Counted from the first letter of the stretch, positions 1 through 8,449 are shown. The stretch: 32,525 nucleotides of DNA from Deltaproteobacteria bacterium (GCA_016218915.1 JACRCQ010000017.1:1-32525); one strand, 5' to 3'. Notes: generated by a model from the letters alone, not told the origin. Translations and numbers: made by a program.

Positions 1-24
1 AGCGGGAACCGCTTCGATTTCCCT

Positions 25-96
25 ACCCCCTCCGCCGCCCGACCGCTTGGACTCCCCGGGTTTGCATCGATGAATCGGCGGGCGTGCGGAGGGGGT
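25..96. repeat. Imperfect long inverted repeat in the left non-coding edge
   Basis: Bases 25-35 and 86-96 are perfect 11-base inverted copies (ACCCCCTCCGC / GCGGAGGGGGT). With one extra base the pairing extends through a CGCCCG/CGGGCG block, and the arms are about 50 bases apart. The stretch 1-191 holds no supported gene. It lies downstream of the flxA stop, so it could be part of a transcript end. It also contains a GAGAC-A-GTCTC dyad at 150-160. No T-tract follows, so a classical terminator is not claimed. Confidence 0.4.
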
Positions 97-191
97 GCCG
101 AGCGAAGCGAGGCGGGGGAGGTGATCAAAAAGTTCGTCAACAGAGTATTGAGACAGTCTCTGACGGTCGCGGCTCCATGCGTCGAGATTGA

Positions 192-1022
192 CTAGAAATC
201 GTTCGGAAGTGCCCGGAGCTCCTGTGCGGTGAACACAGGCCCGTCCTTGCACACGTAGACCGGTCCGCAGTTGCAGCGGCCACACTTGCCGATCCCGCAC
301 TTCATGCGGTTCTCGAGCGTCGTGTAGATCTGGTCCGGCCCGAAGCCGAGCTTCTCGAGCACCGGCAGGGTGAACTTGATCATGATCGGCGGGCCGCACA
401 CGACCGCGTAGCAGTCCTTGGCCGCGGGCTTCGCCTTCTCCACGATGGTCGGCACGAACCCGACCTCGCCCTTCCAGTCCTTGGTCTCGCCGCCCGGATC
501 CACGGTCTGCCAGAGCTTCACGTCCTTGCGATTGGCCCAGTCTTCCAGCTCGCGCTTGTACACGAGGTCGCCCACGGACCGCGCTCCGTAGATGATCGTC
601 ACGTCCTTGAACTTGTCCCTCAGGTCCAGGGCGTTCCAGATCACGCAGCGCACAGGCGCCAGCCCGATCCCGCCAGCGATGAACACCAGGCTCTTGCCGT
701 ACATCTTGTCGAGCGGGAACGAATTGCCGTACGGCCCGCGGAAGCCCATCGTGTCGCCCACGTTCAGCTCGCGCATCGCCTTGGTGACCTTGCCGACGCT
801 CTTGAAGCTGCACTCGATGTAGCCCTTGCGGGTCGGCGACGACGCGATGCAGAACGTGCATTCGCCGGCACCGAAAACCGAGTACTCGCCGAACTGTCCG
901 GCCTTGAAGTCGAACTGCTTCGCCACGTCTTCAGACTTGAAGCTCAGCTTCAACGTACGAGTATCGATCGTCTCGTCGATGATCTCGTCAATCTTCATCA
1001 GGTAGGGCTGATAGATGTTCAT
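192..1022 (-). CDS. flxA: FlxA-like FAD/NAD(P)-binding oxidoreductase subunit
   Basis: 276 aa. This is a ferredoxin-reductase-fold flavoprotein of the HydG/AsrB/FlxA type, which takes electrons from NAD(P)H and passes them to iron-sulfur partners. An FAD-binding barrel comes first (KAGQFGEYSVFG near residue 45), then a nucleotide-binding half with FIAGGIGLAPVR and VVCGPPIMIKF. A C-terminal [2Fe-2S] site follows, with cysteines in CGIGKCGRCNCG and a further Cys in YVCKDG. I chose the ATG at 1022 because GGAGG precedes it and it overlaps the flxB stop (ATGA); the upstream extension is out-of-frame flxB sequence. It is the last gene of the hdrCBA-flxDCBA operon. In the family this subunit is the NADH entry point of the Hdr complex. 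NADH rather than NADPH preference is inferred. Confidence 0.88.
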   Translation of the reverse strand: MNIYQPYLMKIDEIIDETIDTRTLKLSFKSEDVAKQFDFKAGQFGEYSVFGAGECTFCIASSPTRKGYIECSFKSVGKVTKAMRELNVGDTMGFRGPYGNSFPLDKMYGKSLVFIAGGIGLAPVRCVIWNALDLRDKFKDVTIIYGARSVGDLVYKRELEDWANRKDVKLWQTVDPGGETKDWKGEVGFVPTIVEKAKPAAKDCYAVVCGPPIMIKFTLPVLEKLGFGPDQIYTTLENRMKCGIGKCGRCNCGPVYVCKDGPVFTAQELRALPNDF

Positions 1023-2074
1023 GCAGCACCTCCGGCCATTTGCCCGATATCCGAGAGAATCTCGAGCAGGTCCATGCCGCCGGGGCAGGCACGGGCGCAC
1101 CGCCCGCACCCCGTACACAGGATTTCCTCGAACTTGCGCGGATAGATCGCGAACTTGTGGGTGACTCGCTGACGGAACCGCATGTTCTGCGTGCCCCGCG
1201 GATTGTGCCCCGAGCCGTGCAAGGTGAACTTGCCGGTCTGGCACGTATCCCAGTTGCGCCTGCGCGCCCCCTCGTAGATGCCTTCCGGCTCGTCCACGAT
1301 GTCGAAGCAGTGGCAGGTCGGGCAGACCGAAGCGCACGCGCCGCAGCCGTGGCAGCGAAGCGCGATCTCGCCCCAGTACTTGTCCTCGAAGTGCCCGTCG
1401 AGCCAGGTGCGGATCGGCTTCGGGTCAACCTTCAGATTGCCTTCCACCTTGGCCCGGGCCGTCTCCCGGAACTTGCCCGCTTCGTCGGCCGACTTCGCCT
1501 CGCCAAACCGCTTGCCGAAGTCCTTGACCAGCGCCTCGCCCTTGGCAGTCAGGATCTCTGCGTGGTAGCCGCCCTTGACCGGCACGAGCAGCACGTCCGC
1601 TCCCTTGGTCGAGTCAGGTCCAAGCCCGACCGCCGTGCAGAAGCACGACTTGTCCTGCCCGTCGCAGGCCAGCGCCACGATCGTGGTCGCTTCCCTGCGC
1701 CCGTTCCACAGCTCGTCCTTGTAGTCCCAGTTCATGAGGCGGTCGACGATCTCCGGCGCCGCAGCGTCACAGGGCCTGGCCCCGATCACCACGGTCTTCT
1801 GGAACTTCGTCTCCACTTCCTGCAGCTCGAAGTCGTTCTTCTTCTGCTTCCACCGGAACAGCACCTCCGTGGGAGGGAAGAAGAGCTCCTTGATGGACCT
1901 CTTGGGGAGCCCGGCGTCGAGCGTCATCTCGTCCGCCTTCTTGATCTCCCGGTAATCGAGGTGTTGGAGGGGCCCGACGCCCGTGCGCGACGGCGCCACC
2001 ACGCGCGTGCCCGCGGCGACGAGATCGCCAACGAGCGACGCCAGATCGGCCTGGGTCAAGGTCTTCGCGCTCAC
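1019..2074 (-). CDS. flxB: FlxB-like 4Fe-4S subunit (AsrA/hydrogenase beta family)
   Basis: 351 aa. An electron-transfer subunit related to anaerobic sulfite reductase subunit A and sulfhydrogenase beta. After an N-terminal domain of the family's usual type (VVIGARPCDAAAP), it carries two ferredoxin-like cysteine motifs near the C-terminus: CHGCGACASVCPTCHC and CTGCGRCARACPGG. These should hold two [4Fe-4S] clusters that wire the FlxA flavin to the rest of the complex. The start is a GTG at 2074 overlapping the flxC stop (GTGA). A longer upstream ORF exists but only reads through flxC out of frame. Cytoplasmic, with no signal peptide or membrane segment. Confidence 0.87.
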   Translation of the reverse strand: MSAKTLTQADLASLVGDLVAAGTRVVAPSRTGVGPLQHLDYREIKKADEMTLDAGLPKRSIKELFFPPTEVLFRWKQKKNDFELQEVETKFQKTVVIGARPCDAAAPEIVDRLMNWDYKDELWNGRREATTIVALACDGQDKSCFCTAVGLGPDSTKGADVLLVPVKGGYHAEILTAKGEALVKDFGKRFGEAKSADEAGKFRETARAKVEGNLKVDPKPIRTWLDGHFEDKYWGEIALRCHGCGACASVCPTCHCFDIVDEPEGIYEGARRRNWDTCQTGKFTLHGSGHNPRGTQNMRFRQRVTHKFAIYPRKFEEILCTGCGRCARACPGGMDLLEILSDIGQMAGGAA

Positions 2075-2940
2075 AGAATGAACTCCTGCTTGTCGTCTAG
2101 ACGATACGCACCCATCGGAGCGGGGACCGTGGGGTCGTCGCTCACGCGGTATCCGAAGCGCTCTTCGACTGTCTGCGTCATCTTGCGCAGGATCAGCCCG
2201 AGCGGGATGTCGACCGGGCAGGCCCGGGTGCACTCACCGCACCCCACGCACCGTCCTGCCATGTGCATCACGCGGGTCATCTGCCAGGACAGGTTGCCAC
2301 GCGGATGCGGAGAGCTCTCGATCCACTGCGGCATGCTCTTGTCCGCAATGCACCGATCGCAGAAGCACATCGGGCACACCTCGCGGCAGGCATGGCAGCG
2401 CACGCAGCGCTCCAGCTCCTTCTGCCAGAACTCCCAGCGCTCCGCCGGGCTCATGGCGTCGAGCTTCGCGATCATGTCCGGCCCCTTGCCCTTGGGCGGC
2501 GCCGAGGCTTCCTCGCCCATGAGGTGATCCGCCAGCTTGGGCTCGCGATCCGGGCAGTCCATGCAACGCGGCGAGACGGTCGCTTCGGTCAGCTTGCCGT
2601 CCATGTCCGAGTCGCGCACCACGCCGCCGCAGCGCATGCCGATGAGAACCACGTCCTCGCGCTTGACCTGCGTCTCGCGGATCAGGCCCGCCACTGCCCG
2701 TGCGTCGCAAGGCTTGACCACGACGGCCTTCTTGACGAACGGCACGAGGTGCGCGCGCCTGGGATTGAGATAGGTCGCCAGGTTGTGGACGCAGCGGGTG
2801 TCGAAGATGAGCCGGTCGGCGTGCTCGGGCTGGGTCACGAAGATCGGCCGCGGTCCACGCGGCCCTTGTCCCCATCCGATCACCACGTTGGCCGTCTTGT
2901 CGGTGAGCAGCTTGCGTGCGAGTTCTTGAAGGGCTTGCAT
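2071..2940 (-). CDS. flxC: FlxC-like iron-sulfur subunit
   Basis: 289 aa. A FrhB/FlxB-related iron-sulfur protein. The N-terminal half has VVVKPCDARAVAGLI, the same PCDARA-type motif seen in flxB, so flxB and flxC look like distant paralogs. The C-terminal half carries CVRCHACREVCPMCFC and CVGCGECTRACP, two [4Fe-4S] sites. The role is electron relay inside the Flx module. The ATG at 2940 lies two bases after the flxD stop, and the gene overlaps flxB by four bases, so translational coupling is likely. Family membership is clear. Calling this one C and its neighbour B follows operon position and is less certain than the family call. Confidence 0.84.
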   Translation of the reverse strand: MQALQELARKLLTDKTANVVIGWGQGPRGPRPIFVTQPEHADRLIFDTRCVHNLATYLNPRRAHLVPFVKKAVVVKPCDARAVAGLIRETQVKREDVVLIGMRCGGVVRDSDMDGKLTEATVSPRCMDCPDREPKLADHLMGEEASAPPKGKGPDMIAKLDAMSPAERWEFWQKELERCVRCHACREVCPMCFCDRCIADKSMPQWIESSPHPRGNLSWQMTRVMHMAGRCVGCGECTRACPVDIPLGLILRKMTQTVEERFGYRVSDDPTVPAPMGAYRLDDKQEFIL

Positions 2941-2942
2941 GC

Positions 2943-3395
2943 CTACACCCTCGCCTCCATCTCGCGGTATGCGCTGAACGGCCCGAGCTCCTGAACCCGT
3001 GCCGTCGTGTCGTTGACCACCTCCGCCCACTTTCCGCCCTCCGAGGCGGAGACCCAGGAGAAGGTGATGCGCTTGGGGTCGATCCCCATGAACCCGAACA
3101 CGTCGCGGGCCACCGCAAAACGCCTGCGCGCATGGTAGTTGCCCGAGGTGTAGTGGCAGTCCGCCGGGTGGCACCCGCTCACGATCACGCCGTCCGCTCC
3201 GCGCTCGAACGCCTTGATGATGAACAGCGGGTCGATGCGCCCGGTGCACGGGAGACGAATGATGCGGACGTTGGGAGCCATTTGCAGGCGGCTGGTGCCG
3301 GCCAGGTCAGCTCCGGTGTAGGTGCACCAGTTGCACACGAAAGCGGCGATCCTCGGCTTGAAGGATGCCTTGTCTGTGGAGGTCTTGGCAGCCAT
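2943..3395 (-). CDS. flxD: FlxD/MvhD-like [2Fe-2S] subunit
   Basis: 150 aa from the ATG at 3395. The MvhD family bridges an electron-input module to HdrA. The family hallmarks are present: AAFVCNWCTYTGAD near residue 20, RLPCTGRID, and GCHPADCHY, which together supply the [2Fe-2S] cysteines. A GTG at 3407 gives a four-residue-longer form with a comparable upstream purine run, so the start is uncertain. The gene sits between hdrA (21-base gap) and flxC. In Hdr complexes this subunit docks on HdrA, which fits its position as the joint between the hdr and flx halves of the operon. Confidence 0.9.
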   Translation of the reverse strand: MAAKTSTDKASFKPRIAAFVCNWCTYTGADLAGTSRLQMAPNVRIIRLPCTGRIDPLFIIKAFERGADGVIVSGCHPADCHYTSGNYHARRRFAVARDVFGFMGIDPKRITFSWVSASEGGKWAEVVNDTTARVQELGPFSAYREMEARV

Positions 3396-3416
3396 GTTGC
3401 TTTGCACCTCGTCCCT

Positions 3417-5435
3417 CTAGAAAGCGTTGATCGCCGCAAAGATCTGCTGGTCCGTGAAGCCCTGCAGCTCCACCGACTTCGACGGGCAGTTCGCCTGGCA
3501 CGTGCCGCAGCCCTGGCAGACTCCCTTGTTGACCTGGGCCACCGTCTTGATGAGGTTGCCCTTGCGGTCCTTGACCTCGAAGTGCTCCACCGCGCCGTAG
3601 GGGCACACGCGCACGCAGTGGAAGCATCCGGCGCACGTGCCCTGGTCGACCTGCGCCACCAGCGGCTCGCGCTCCAGCTCGCTGGCGCTGAACAGCCCCA
3701 GGATCTTGGAGGCCGTGGCGCTCGCCATGGCCACCGCGTCCGGGATGTCGCGCGGCGCCTGGCATGCACCTGCGACGTACACGCCTGCGGTGTTGGTCTC
3801 CACCGGACGCAGCTTGGGGTGCGCTTCGTTGATGAACCCGAAGCGGTCGTAGGAGACCGACAGCTTCTGCGCGAGGCTCTCGATGCCCGGCTGGGGACGC
3901 ATCGCCGTCGCGAGCACCACCATGTCGGCGTCGATGTGCATCGGCTCGCCGCTGAGCGTGTCGAAGCCGAGCACCTTGATCACGTCTCCATCGCGGTACA
4001 TCTTGGAGACGCGCCCGCGCACGTACAGCGCGTCGTTCTCCTCGATCGCCCGGCGCGTGAACTCGTCGTAGCCCTTGCCACCCGCGCGGATGTCCATGAA
4101 GAACACGATGGCCTGCCCGCCATGCACCTTGTGGTGGTAGAGCATCGTGTGCTTGGCAATGTACATGCAGCAGATCTTCGAGCAGTAGTCGATCCCCTTG
4201 GCCGGGTCCCGTGACCCGATGCACTGCAGGAAGACAACGGTCTTGGGCTCCTTGCCGTCCGATGGACGAAGGATCTTGCCGCCGGTGGGGCCGGAAGCCG
4301 AGGCCAGACGCTCGAACTGCAGGCCGTCGATCACGTCGGGAATCGTGCCGTAGCCGTATTCGCCGTAGCCGCTGATGGCCTCCTTGTCCTGCTCCTTCTT
4401 GATGTTGTAGAGCTGGTAGCCGGTGGCAACCACGATCGCGCCCACCTTCTCGGTGAGGAAGGTGTCCTGCTGATCGAAGTCGATCGCCTTGCGTCCGCAG
4501 ACCTCCTCGCACTTCTTGCAGGCGTCCTTCTTGGCGTTGCGCGCCCGCCCCTTGTACAGGGCGCAGTTCGCACGGTCGATCACCGGGATGTTCGGCACCG
4601 CCTGCGGGAAAGGCACGTAGATGGCCGGCCGCTTGCCCAGCCCTGCGTCGAACTCGCTGGCAATCTTCTTGTTCGGGCAGACCTTCTGGCACTCGCCGCA
4701 GCCGTTGCAGAGCGAAGCGTTCACGCCGCGCGCCTTCTGACGCACGGTCACGGTGAAGTTGCCGATGTACCCCTCGACCTTGTCGACTTCCGCATAGGCC
4801 ATCAGCTTGATGCGCGGGTGCTGGTAGACCTCCACCATCCGCGGCGTCAGGATGCACTGCGAGCAGTCGAGCGTGGGGAACGTCTCGGACAGCTGGCTCA
4901 TGTGCCCGCCGATCGAAGGCTCCTTCTCCACCAGCACCACCTCGCAGCCGCCGTCCGCGATGTCCAGCGCTGCCTGGATGCCAGCAATGCCTCCGCCGAT
5001 CACCAACGCCCTGCGCGTGACCGGGATCTTGATGGGCTCGAGCGGCACGTTGTGCTTGATCTTCTCGACGATGAACCGGGTCAGGTCGATGGCCTTCTGC
5101 GTGGCTTCCTCCCGGTCCTCGTGGATCCAGGAGCAATGCTCGCGCACGTTCGCCATCTCGCACAGGAACCGGTTGATTCCGGCGTTGGCAACGGTCTTGC
5201 GGAACGTCTTCTCGTGCATGTGGGGCGAGCAGGCCGCCACCACGACGCCGTCGAGCTTGTGCTCCGCTACCGCCTGCTTGACCAGGGCCTGGCCCGGGTC
5301 CGAGCACATGTACTTGTAGTCGATGGAATGGACGACTCCGGGAAGCTCCCCGCACGCCTGGGCGACTGCTGCACAGTCCACCGTGCGTCCGATGTTCTCC
5401 CCGCAGTGGCACACGAATACGCCGATTCGGGACAT
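3417..5435 (-). CDS. hdrA: Heterodisulfide reductase subunit A (flavin-bifurcating core)
   Basis: 672 aa, full length for a single HdrA. The N-terminal domain starts with FVCHCGENIG. A thioredoxin-reductase-like FAD domain follows, with VIGGGIAGIQAA near 145-156 and the HdrA-typical SQLSETFPTLDCSQC near 180-194. An inserted ferredoxin domain has CNGCGECQKVC at 243-253. A FAD-domain end motif is GVYVAGACQAPRDIPDA near 551. Two C-terminal [4Fe-4S] sites are CAGCFHCVRVC at 601-611 and CQGCGTCQANC at 640-650. In known complexes its FAD splits electron pairs between ferredoxin and HdrB. The ATG at 5435 shares one base with the hdrB stop (TGATG). Longer ORFs upstream are out-of-frame hdrB sequence. 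Cytoplasmic. Confidence 0.95.
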   Translation of the reverse strand: MSRIGVFVCHCGENIGRTVDCAAVAQACGELPGVVHSIDYKYMCSDPGQALVKQAVAEHKLDGVVVAACSPHMHEKTFRKTVANAGINRFLCEMANVREHCSWIHEDREEATQKAIDLTRFIVEKIKHNVPLEPIKIPVTRRALVIGGGIAGIQAALDIADGGCEVVLVEKEPSIGGHMSQLSETFPTLDCSQCILTPRMVEVYQHPRIKLMAYAEVDKVEGYIGNFTVTVRQKARGVNASLCNGCGECQKVCPNKKIASEFDAGLGKRPAIYVPFPQAVPNIPVIDRANCALYKGRARNAKKDACKKCEEVCGRKAIDFDQQDTFLTEKVGAIVVATGYQLYNIKKEQDKEAISGYGEYGYGTIPDVIDGLQFERLASASGPTGGKILRPSDGKEPKTVVFLQCIGSRDPAKGIDYCSKICCMYIAKHTMLYHHKVHGGQAIVFFMDIRAGGKGYDEFTRRAIEENDALYVRGRVSKMYRDGDVIKVLGFDTLSGEPMHIDADMVVLATAMRPQPGIESLAQKLSVSYDRFGFINEAHPKLRPVETNTAGVYVAGACQAPRDIPDAVAMASATASKILGLFSASELEREPLVAQVDQGTCAGCFHCVRVCPYGAVEHFEVKDRKGNLIKTVAQVNKGVCQGCGTCQANCPSKSVELQGFTDQQIFAAINAF

Positions 5436-6328
5436 CAGGCTTCCTCCCTCGCTGCCGGAAGCGCCTTGACCGTGGCCTTCGCGATGATCGGTTGAGCGCT
5501 GACGAAGTGACGATTGAGGCCCAGGATCTGCTCGGAGATGCCCATGGCAAGGCCGACCAGCTGGGTGATGAACAGGATGGGCATCTCGAGGGGCTTGGCG
5601 GTCTGCTCTGCAATCGCCTTCTGCCGCAGATCGAGATTCGAGTGGCACATCGGACAGGCCACCACAACCGCTTGCGCGCCCGCTGCCTGGGCGTCCTCGA
5701 GGATCTCCTTGCCCAGACGGATCACCGAGCCGGTGCGCGACAGCGAGAAGCCGCCGCCGCAGCAGTCCAGCCGCTTGTTCCACTTCACAGGTGTGGCGCC
5801 CGCAGCCCTGCAGACCTCTTCCATCGAGCTCGGGTCCTCGGTGTCGTCAAAGCCCGTGACCTTGGGCGGACGCACCAGCAGGCAGCCGTAGTAGCAGGCC
5901 ACCTTCAGGTCCTTGAGCGGGTGGGTGACCTTCTCCTTGATCGCAGGGAGATTGTCACGCAGCAGCTCTGCGATGTTCATGACCTGCACCGAGTTGGTGA
6001 AGTCGCGCTTGAGGATGCCCGTGACCTTGCTGAAGAGCTTCTTGTCCTCGGCCATCTCGTGGCGGGCCGTGGCAAGGCGGCTGTAGCAGGCGGCGCAAGG
6101 AGCCACCACGCGCTCGAGCTCCTGCTCCTCGGCCAGCGCCAGGGTGCGCGCCGGAAGCGCGATCGACAGCAGGTGGTTGGTCGCATGCCCGGAGGTCGCC
6201 CCGCAGCATGCCCAGTCCTTGATCTCTTCGAGCTCCATGCCGGCCGACGTCGCGACCGCCTGCAGGCTCGTGTCAAACTCCTTGGCCGAAAAATCCAGGG
6301 AGCAACCCGGGAAATATCCGATCTTCAT
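5435..6328 (-). CDS. hdrB: Heterodisulfide reductase subunit B (two CCG domains)
   Basis: 297 aa. This is the catalytic subunit for disulfide reduction. Two complete CCG-type cysteine motifs are visible. The first is C9, C41-C42, C78, C81 (Cx31CCx35CxxC). The second is C149, C189-C190, C225, C228 (Cx39CCx34CxxC). These match the spacing that binds the paired noncubane [4Fe-4S] clusters of HdrB. The ATG at 6328 overlaps the hdrC stop by four bases. Methanogens use CoM-S-S-CoB. In non-methanogens with Flx the proposed partner is a DsrC-like or other small thiol protein, and no such gene lies in this window. The physiological substrate is therefore open. Confidence 0.94.
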   Translation of the reverse strand: MKIGYFPGCSLDFSAKEFDTSLQAVATSAGMELEEIKDWACCGATSGHATNHLLSIALPARTLALAEEQELERVVAPCAACYSRLATARHEMAEDKKLFSKVTGILKRDFTNSVQVMNIAELLRDNLPAIKEKVTHPLKDLKVACYYGCLLVRPPKVTGFDDTEDPSSMEEVCRAAGATPVKWNKRLDCCGGGFSLSRTGSVIRLGKEILEDAQAAGAQAVVVACPMCHSNLDLRQKAIAEQTAKPLEMPILFITQLVGLAMGISEQILGLNRHFVSAQPIIAKATVKALPAAREEA

Positions 6329-6924
6329 CGCTCCTCCTCGGCCATGCAGGCGTCGAAGATCCGGCGCACGTCGTCGACCCCGTCGATGGTGTGCGGTGTC
6401 AGCTTGAGCTTGCCCCGAAAGTACATTCCCGGCGCGTTCAGCACGTCGTCGAACAACGCCCCGGACCGCATCTTGTAGGCGAACACCAGCCCGAACTCGA
6501 ACACCCGGCCGTGCGACCGGATCTGATCGAGGAACGAGCTGTGGAACGCCTGGATGCGTCGAGGCGCGTTCTCCCCATGCGCGCGCAGCGACATCTCGCG
6601 CAGCCCGTCCAGCATCCGCGCAGGATCGAATCCGTTGGGGCAGCGCGCCGTGCAGGTCTCGCACGTCAGACACAGCCACATCGATTCGTCTTGCATCAGA
6701 CGATCCCGTCGGTCGAGCTGCACCAGACGAATCATCTCGTGCGGCATCAACGTCATCTCGGAGGCCATTGGACAGCCTGCCGAGCACTTGCCGCACTGAT
6801 AGCATTTCGCCGGATTGAGCCCGATGGCCTGGCGCACTTCGGAGCGGAAGGATTCCTCCGCATGGCCGTGATGAGCCGAGGCGGACGTGTTCTCCGACTC
6901 CCCGGAAGCAGTTTCTTTCTCCAT
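6325..6924 (-). CDS. hdrC: Heterodisulfide reductase subunit C
   Basis: 199 aa from the ATG at 6924. Two [4Fe-4S] sites: CYQCGKCSAGCP (C41, C44, C47, C51) and CLTCETCTARCP (C85, C88, C91, C95). These relay electrons from HdrA to HdrB. The N-terminal 35 residues are polar and His/Ser-rich, longer than many HdrC proteins. An in-frame GTG at 6963 would add 13 residues. I prefer 6924 because GGGA lies upstream and the 6963 start would fall inside the palindrome at 6962-6977. It is the first gene of the seven-gene operon, followed by a four-base overlap with hdrB. Confidence 0.92.
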   Translation of the reverse strand: MEKETASGESENTSASAHHGHAEESFRSEVRQAIGLNPAKCYQCGKCSAGCPMASEMTLMPHEMIRLVQLDRRDRLMQDESMWLCLTCETCTARCPNGFDPARMLDGLREMSLRAHGENAPRRIQAFHSSFLDQIRSHGRVFEFGLVFAYKMRSGALFDDVLNAPGMYFRGKLKLTPHTIDGVDDVRRIFDACMAEEER

Positions 6925-6961
6925 GACGATTCCCACTCGGTTACGCGGGCGGTCCACGGAC

Positions 6962-6977
6962 ACTCGATCAGTCGAGT
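6962..6977. promoter_or_regulatory. Operator-like palindrome upstream of hdrC
   Basis: A perfect 6-base dyad, ACTCGA-TCAG-TCGAGT. It falls just downstream of the transcription start predicted from the promoter at 6988-7017 and 38 bases before the hdrC ATG. This is a usual place for a repressor operator, or for a short 5'-leader hairpin. No regulator is encoded next to it, so the binding protein is unknown. Confidence 0.4.
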
Positions 6978-6987
6978 TGGCGCAGTC

Positions 6988-7017
6988 TGTTTAGATCCGC
7001 TCGCGATCGGCAGTCAA
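6988..7017 (-). promoter_or_regulatory. Candidate sigma70-type promoter of the hdr-flx operon
   Basis: On the minus strand, TTGACT (7017-7012) matches five of six -35 consensus bases. It is followed after 18 bases by TAAACA (6993-6988), a weak -10. The predicted start is near 6981, giving a leader of about 57 bases to the hdrC ATG. The intergenic space (6925-7120) has no other reading frame worth calling. A stem CGAGG-ggatt-CCTCG lies at 7038-7052. Confidence 0.35.
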
Positions 7018-7102
7018 GCAACGCGGTCGAGCTATTTCGAGGGGATTCCTCGGCAATTCGTATGCGCCTCCGGCCCGCTGCACGATAACGAATCAACCGC
7101 TC

Positions 7103-7120
7103 CGGCACTGCTTCGTGCCG
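7103..7120 (-). terminator. Hairpin at the end of the transporter operon
   Basis: A perfect 6-base stem, CGGCAC-loop-GTGCCG, begins directly after the stop codon of the POT-like transporter. There is no T-run. It may end the transcript or protect its 3' end. Confidence 0.4.
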
Positions 7121-8449
7121 TCACCCAGGGCGATTCTCTTGAGCGGCTCGTCCGGTCCGGGCCGTCGGCGCTATCCACCGGTCATAGGCCAACAATCCCA
7201 GCATCGTCACCACGCCCAGCCCGGTGAAAAGCAGCCACAGAACCCGAGGCATGTGCATTCGATCCACCAGCCGCGCGTACAAGAACGCTCCCACGATCCC
7301 TCCCACCGAAGAGCCGATGATCCCGTACAGGAACGAATACCCCATGTACGTGGCTTTCTTGTCCTCCGGCGCGATCTGGCTGATGTACGAGTAGTACTTG
7401 GGGTGCGCCGTCATCTCGCCGATCGAGAACACGATCATCCCCGCAATGAAGACCCAGGGATTCGACGACACCGCGAGCAGCAGGAACCCCGCGGTCCCCA
7501 GCCCCAGGCCGATGATCATCGTTGGCAATGCCCGCGTGTTCTTCACCAGCGACGAGATCAGCAGCTGCAATGCGATGATCGTCCCGCCGTTGATCACCGT
7601 CACGTGCTCAGCGTCGAACTTGAACACGTAGCGGATCCTCGCCTTGGCGAGCACGAAGTTCACCACCGCGTTGATCGGGCTCATGTCAACGTGATCCTTC
7701 AGGTACCAGAGCACCGTGTCGAACATCTGGAAATACATGATCCAGAAGCCTGAGTAGATCACGATCATCAGCATGAATCGCACGTCGGTCAGCACCAGCG
7801 CCGCTTCTCGCAGCACCTGCCCCACGGGCTTGGTGTTGGCGGGACGCGGCGGGTCGCGGAACCACAGCAGCGTGGGAAGCACCATCACGCCCGTGCACGC
7901 CGCGGACAGGTAGAACACCGCCGACCAGGACACGGACTTGGCCCACGTCACCAGGAACAGCGGAAAGACGAAGGCACCCAGGTTGATCGACCAGTAGTAC
8001 AGGCCGAACGCGACGCTGGACGTGTCCTTGTCGGTCACCCGCGCGATCGTGCCTGACACGATCGGCTTGAAGGTCCCGGCCCCGAGCGCCATCACCGTCA
8101 GCGTCGCAAAGATCACCCAATACGAAGTGACCCTGCCGGACAGGAAGTGGCCCGTGGTCAGCAGGGAGAACGCCACGAGCAGGGTCCGCTTGTAGCCGAA
8201 CCGATCCGCCAGGGCCCCGCTCAGGATGGGAAGGGCGTAGAGCAACGGCGTGATCGTGCCCTTGATCAGCCCGACCGCAGGCTTGGTGAAGCCGAGCCCG
8301 CCCGACGACACCGGGTCGACCATGTACACGCTGAGCACGGACCACAAACCGTAGTAGGCACCGCGCTCGAAGAACTCCATGACCACGACCGCCCAGAAAA
8401 CCGCAGGGAGCGTGCGCCAGACTCCCTTGCCGGACGATTCGTCGCTCAT
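7121..8449 (-). CDS. POT/PTR2-family (proton-coupled peptide-type) MFS transporter
   Basis: 442 aa, about 12 hydrophobic segments, inner membrane. The proton-coupling signature ExxERxxYY of the POT family is intact: E25-FF-E28-R29-GA-Y32-Y33 in TM1. An MFS loop motif follows, SGALADRFGYKRTL. POT proteins import di/tripeptides or related solutes with protons, but the substrate here cannot be read from sequence. The ATG at 8449 overlaps the stop of the upstream lipoprotein gene by four bases. A longer ORF start exists upstream and is rejected because it overlaps that gene. It is the last member of a three-gene operon with a second MFS protein. Confidence 0.82.
   Translation of the reverse strand: MSDESSGKGVWRTLPAVFWAVVVMEFFERGAYYGLWSVLSVYMVDPVSSGGLGFTKPAVGLIKGTITPLLYALPILSGALADRFGYKRTLLVAFSLLTTGHFLSGRVTSYWVIFATLTVMALGAGTFKPIVSGTIARVTDKDTSSVAFGLYYWSINLGAFVFPLFLVTWAKSVSWSAVFYLSAACTGVMVLPTLLWFRDPPRPANTKPVGQVLREAALVLTDVRFMLMIVIYSGFWIMYFQMFDTVLWYLKDHVDMSPINAVVNFVLAKARIRYVFKFDAEHVTVINGGTIIALQLLISSLVKNTRALPTMIIGLGLGTAGFLLLAVSSNPWVFIAGMIVFSIGEMTAHPKYYSYISQIAPEDKKATYMGYSFLYGIIGSSVGGIVGAFLYARLVDRMHMPRVLWLLFTGLGVVTMLGLLAYDRWIAPTARTGRAAQENRPG

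Noticed and set aside
1040..2527. 495-aa plus-strand open frame opposite flxB and flxC
   Set aside because: It lies antisense to two clear Fe-S genes, is Arg/His/Leu-rich with no domain, and is the usual GC-rich shadow.
2916..4214. 432-aa plus-strand open frame opposite flxD and hdrA
   Set aside because: Antisense shadow of strongly conserved coding sequence, with low-complexity composition.
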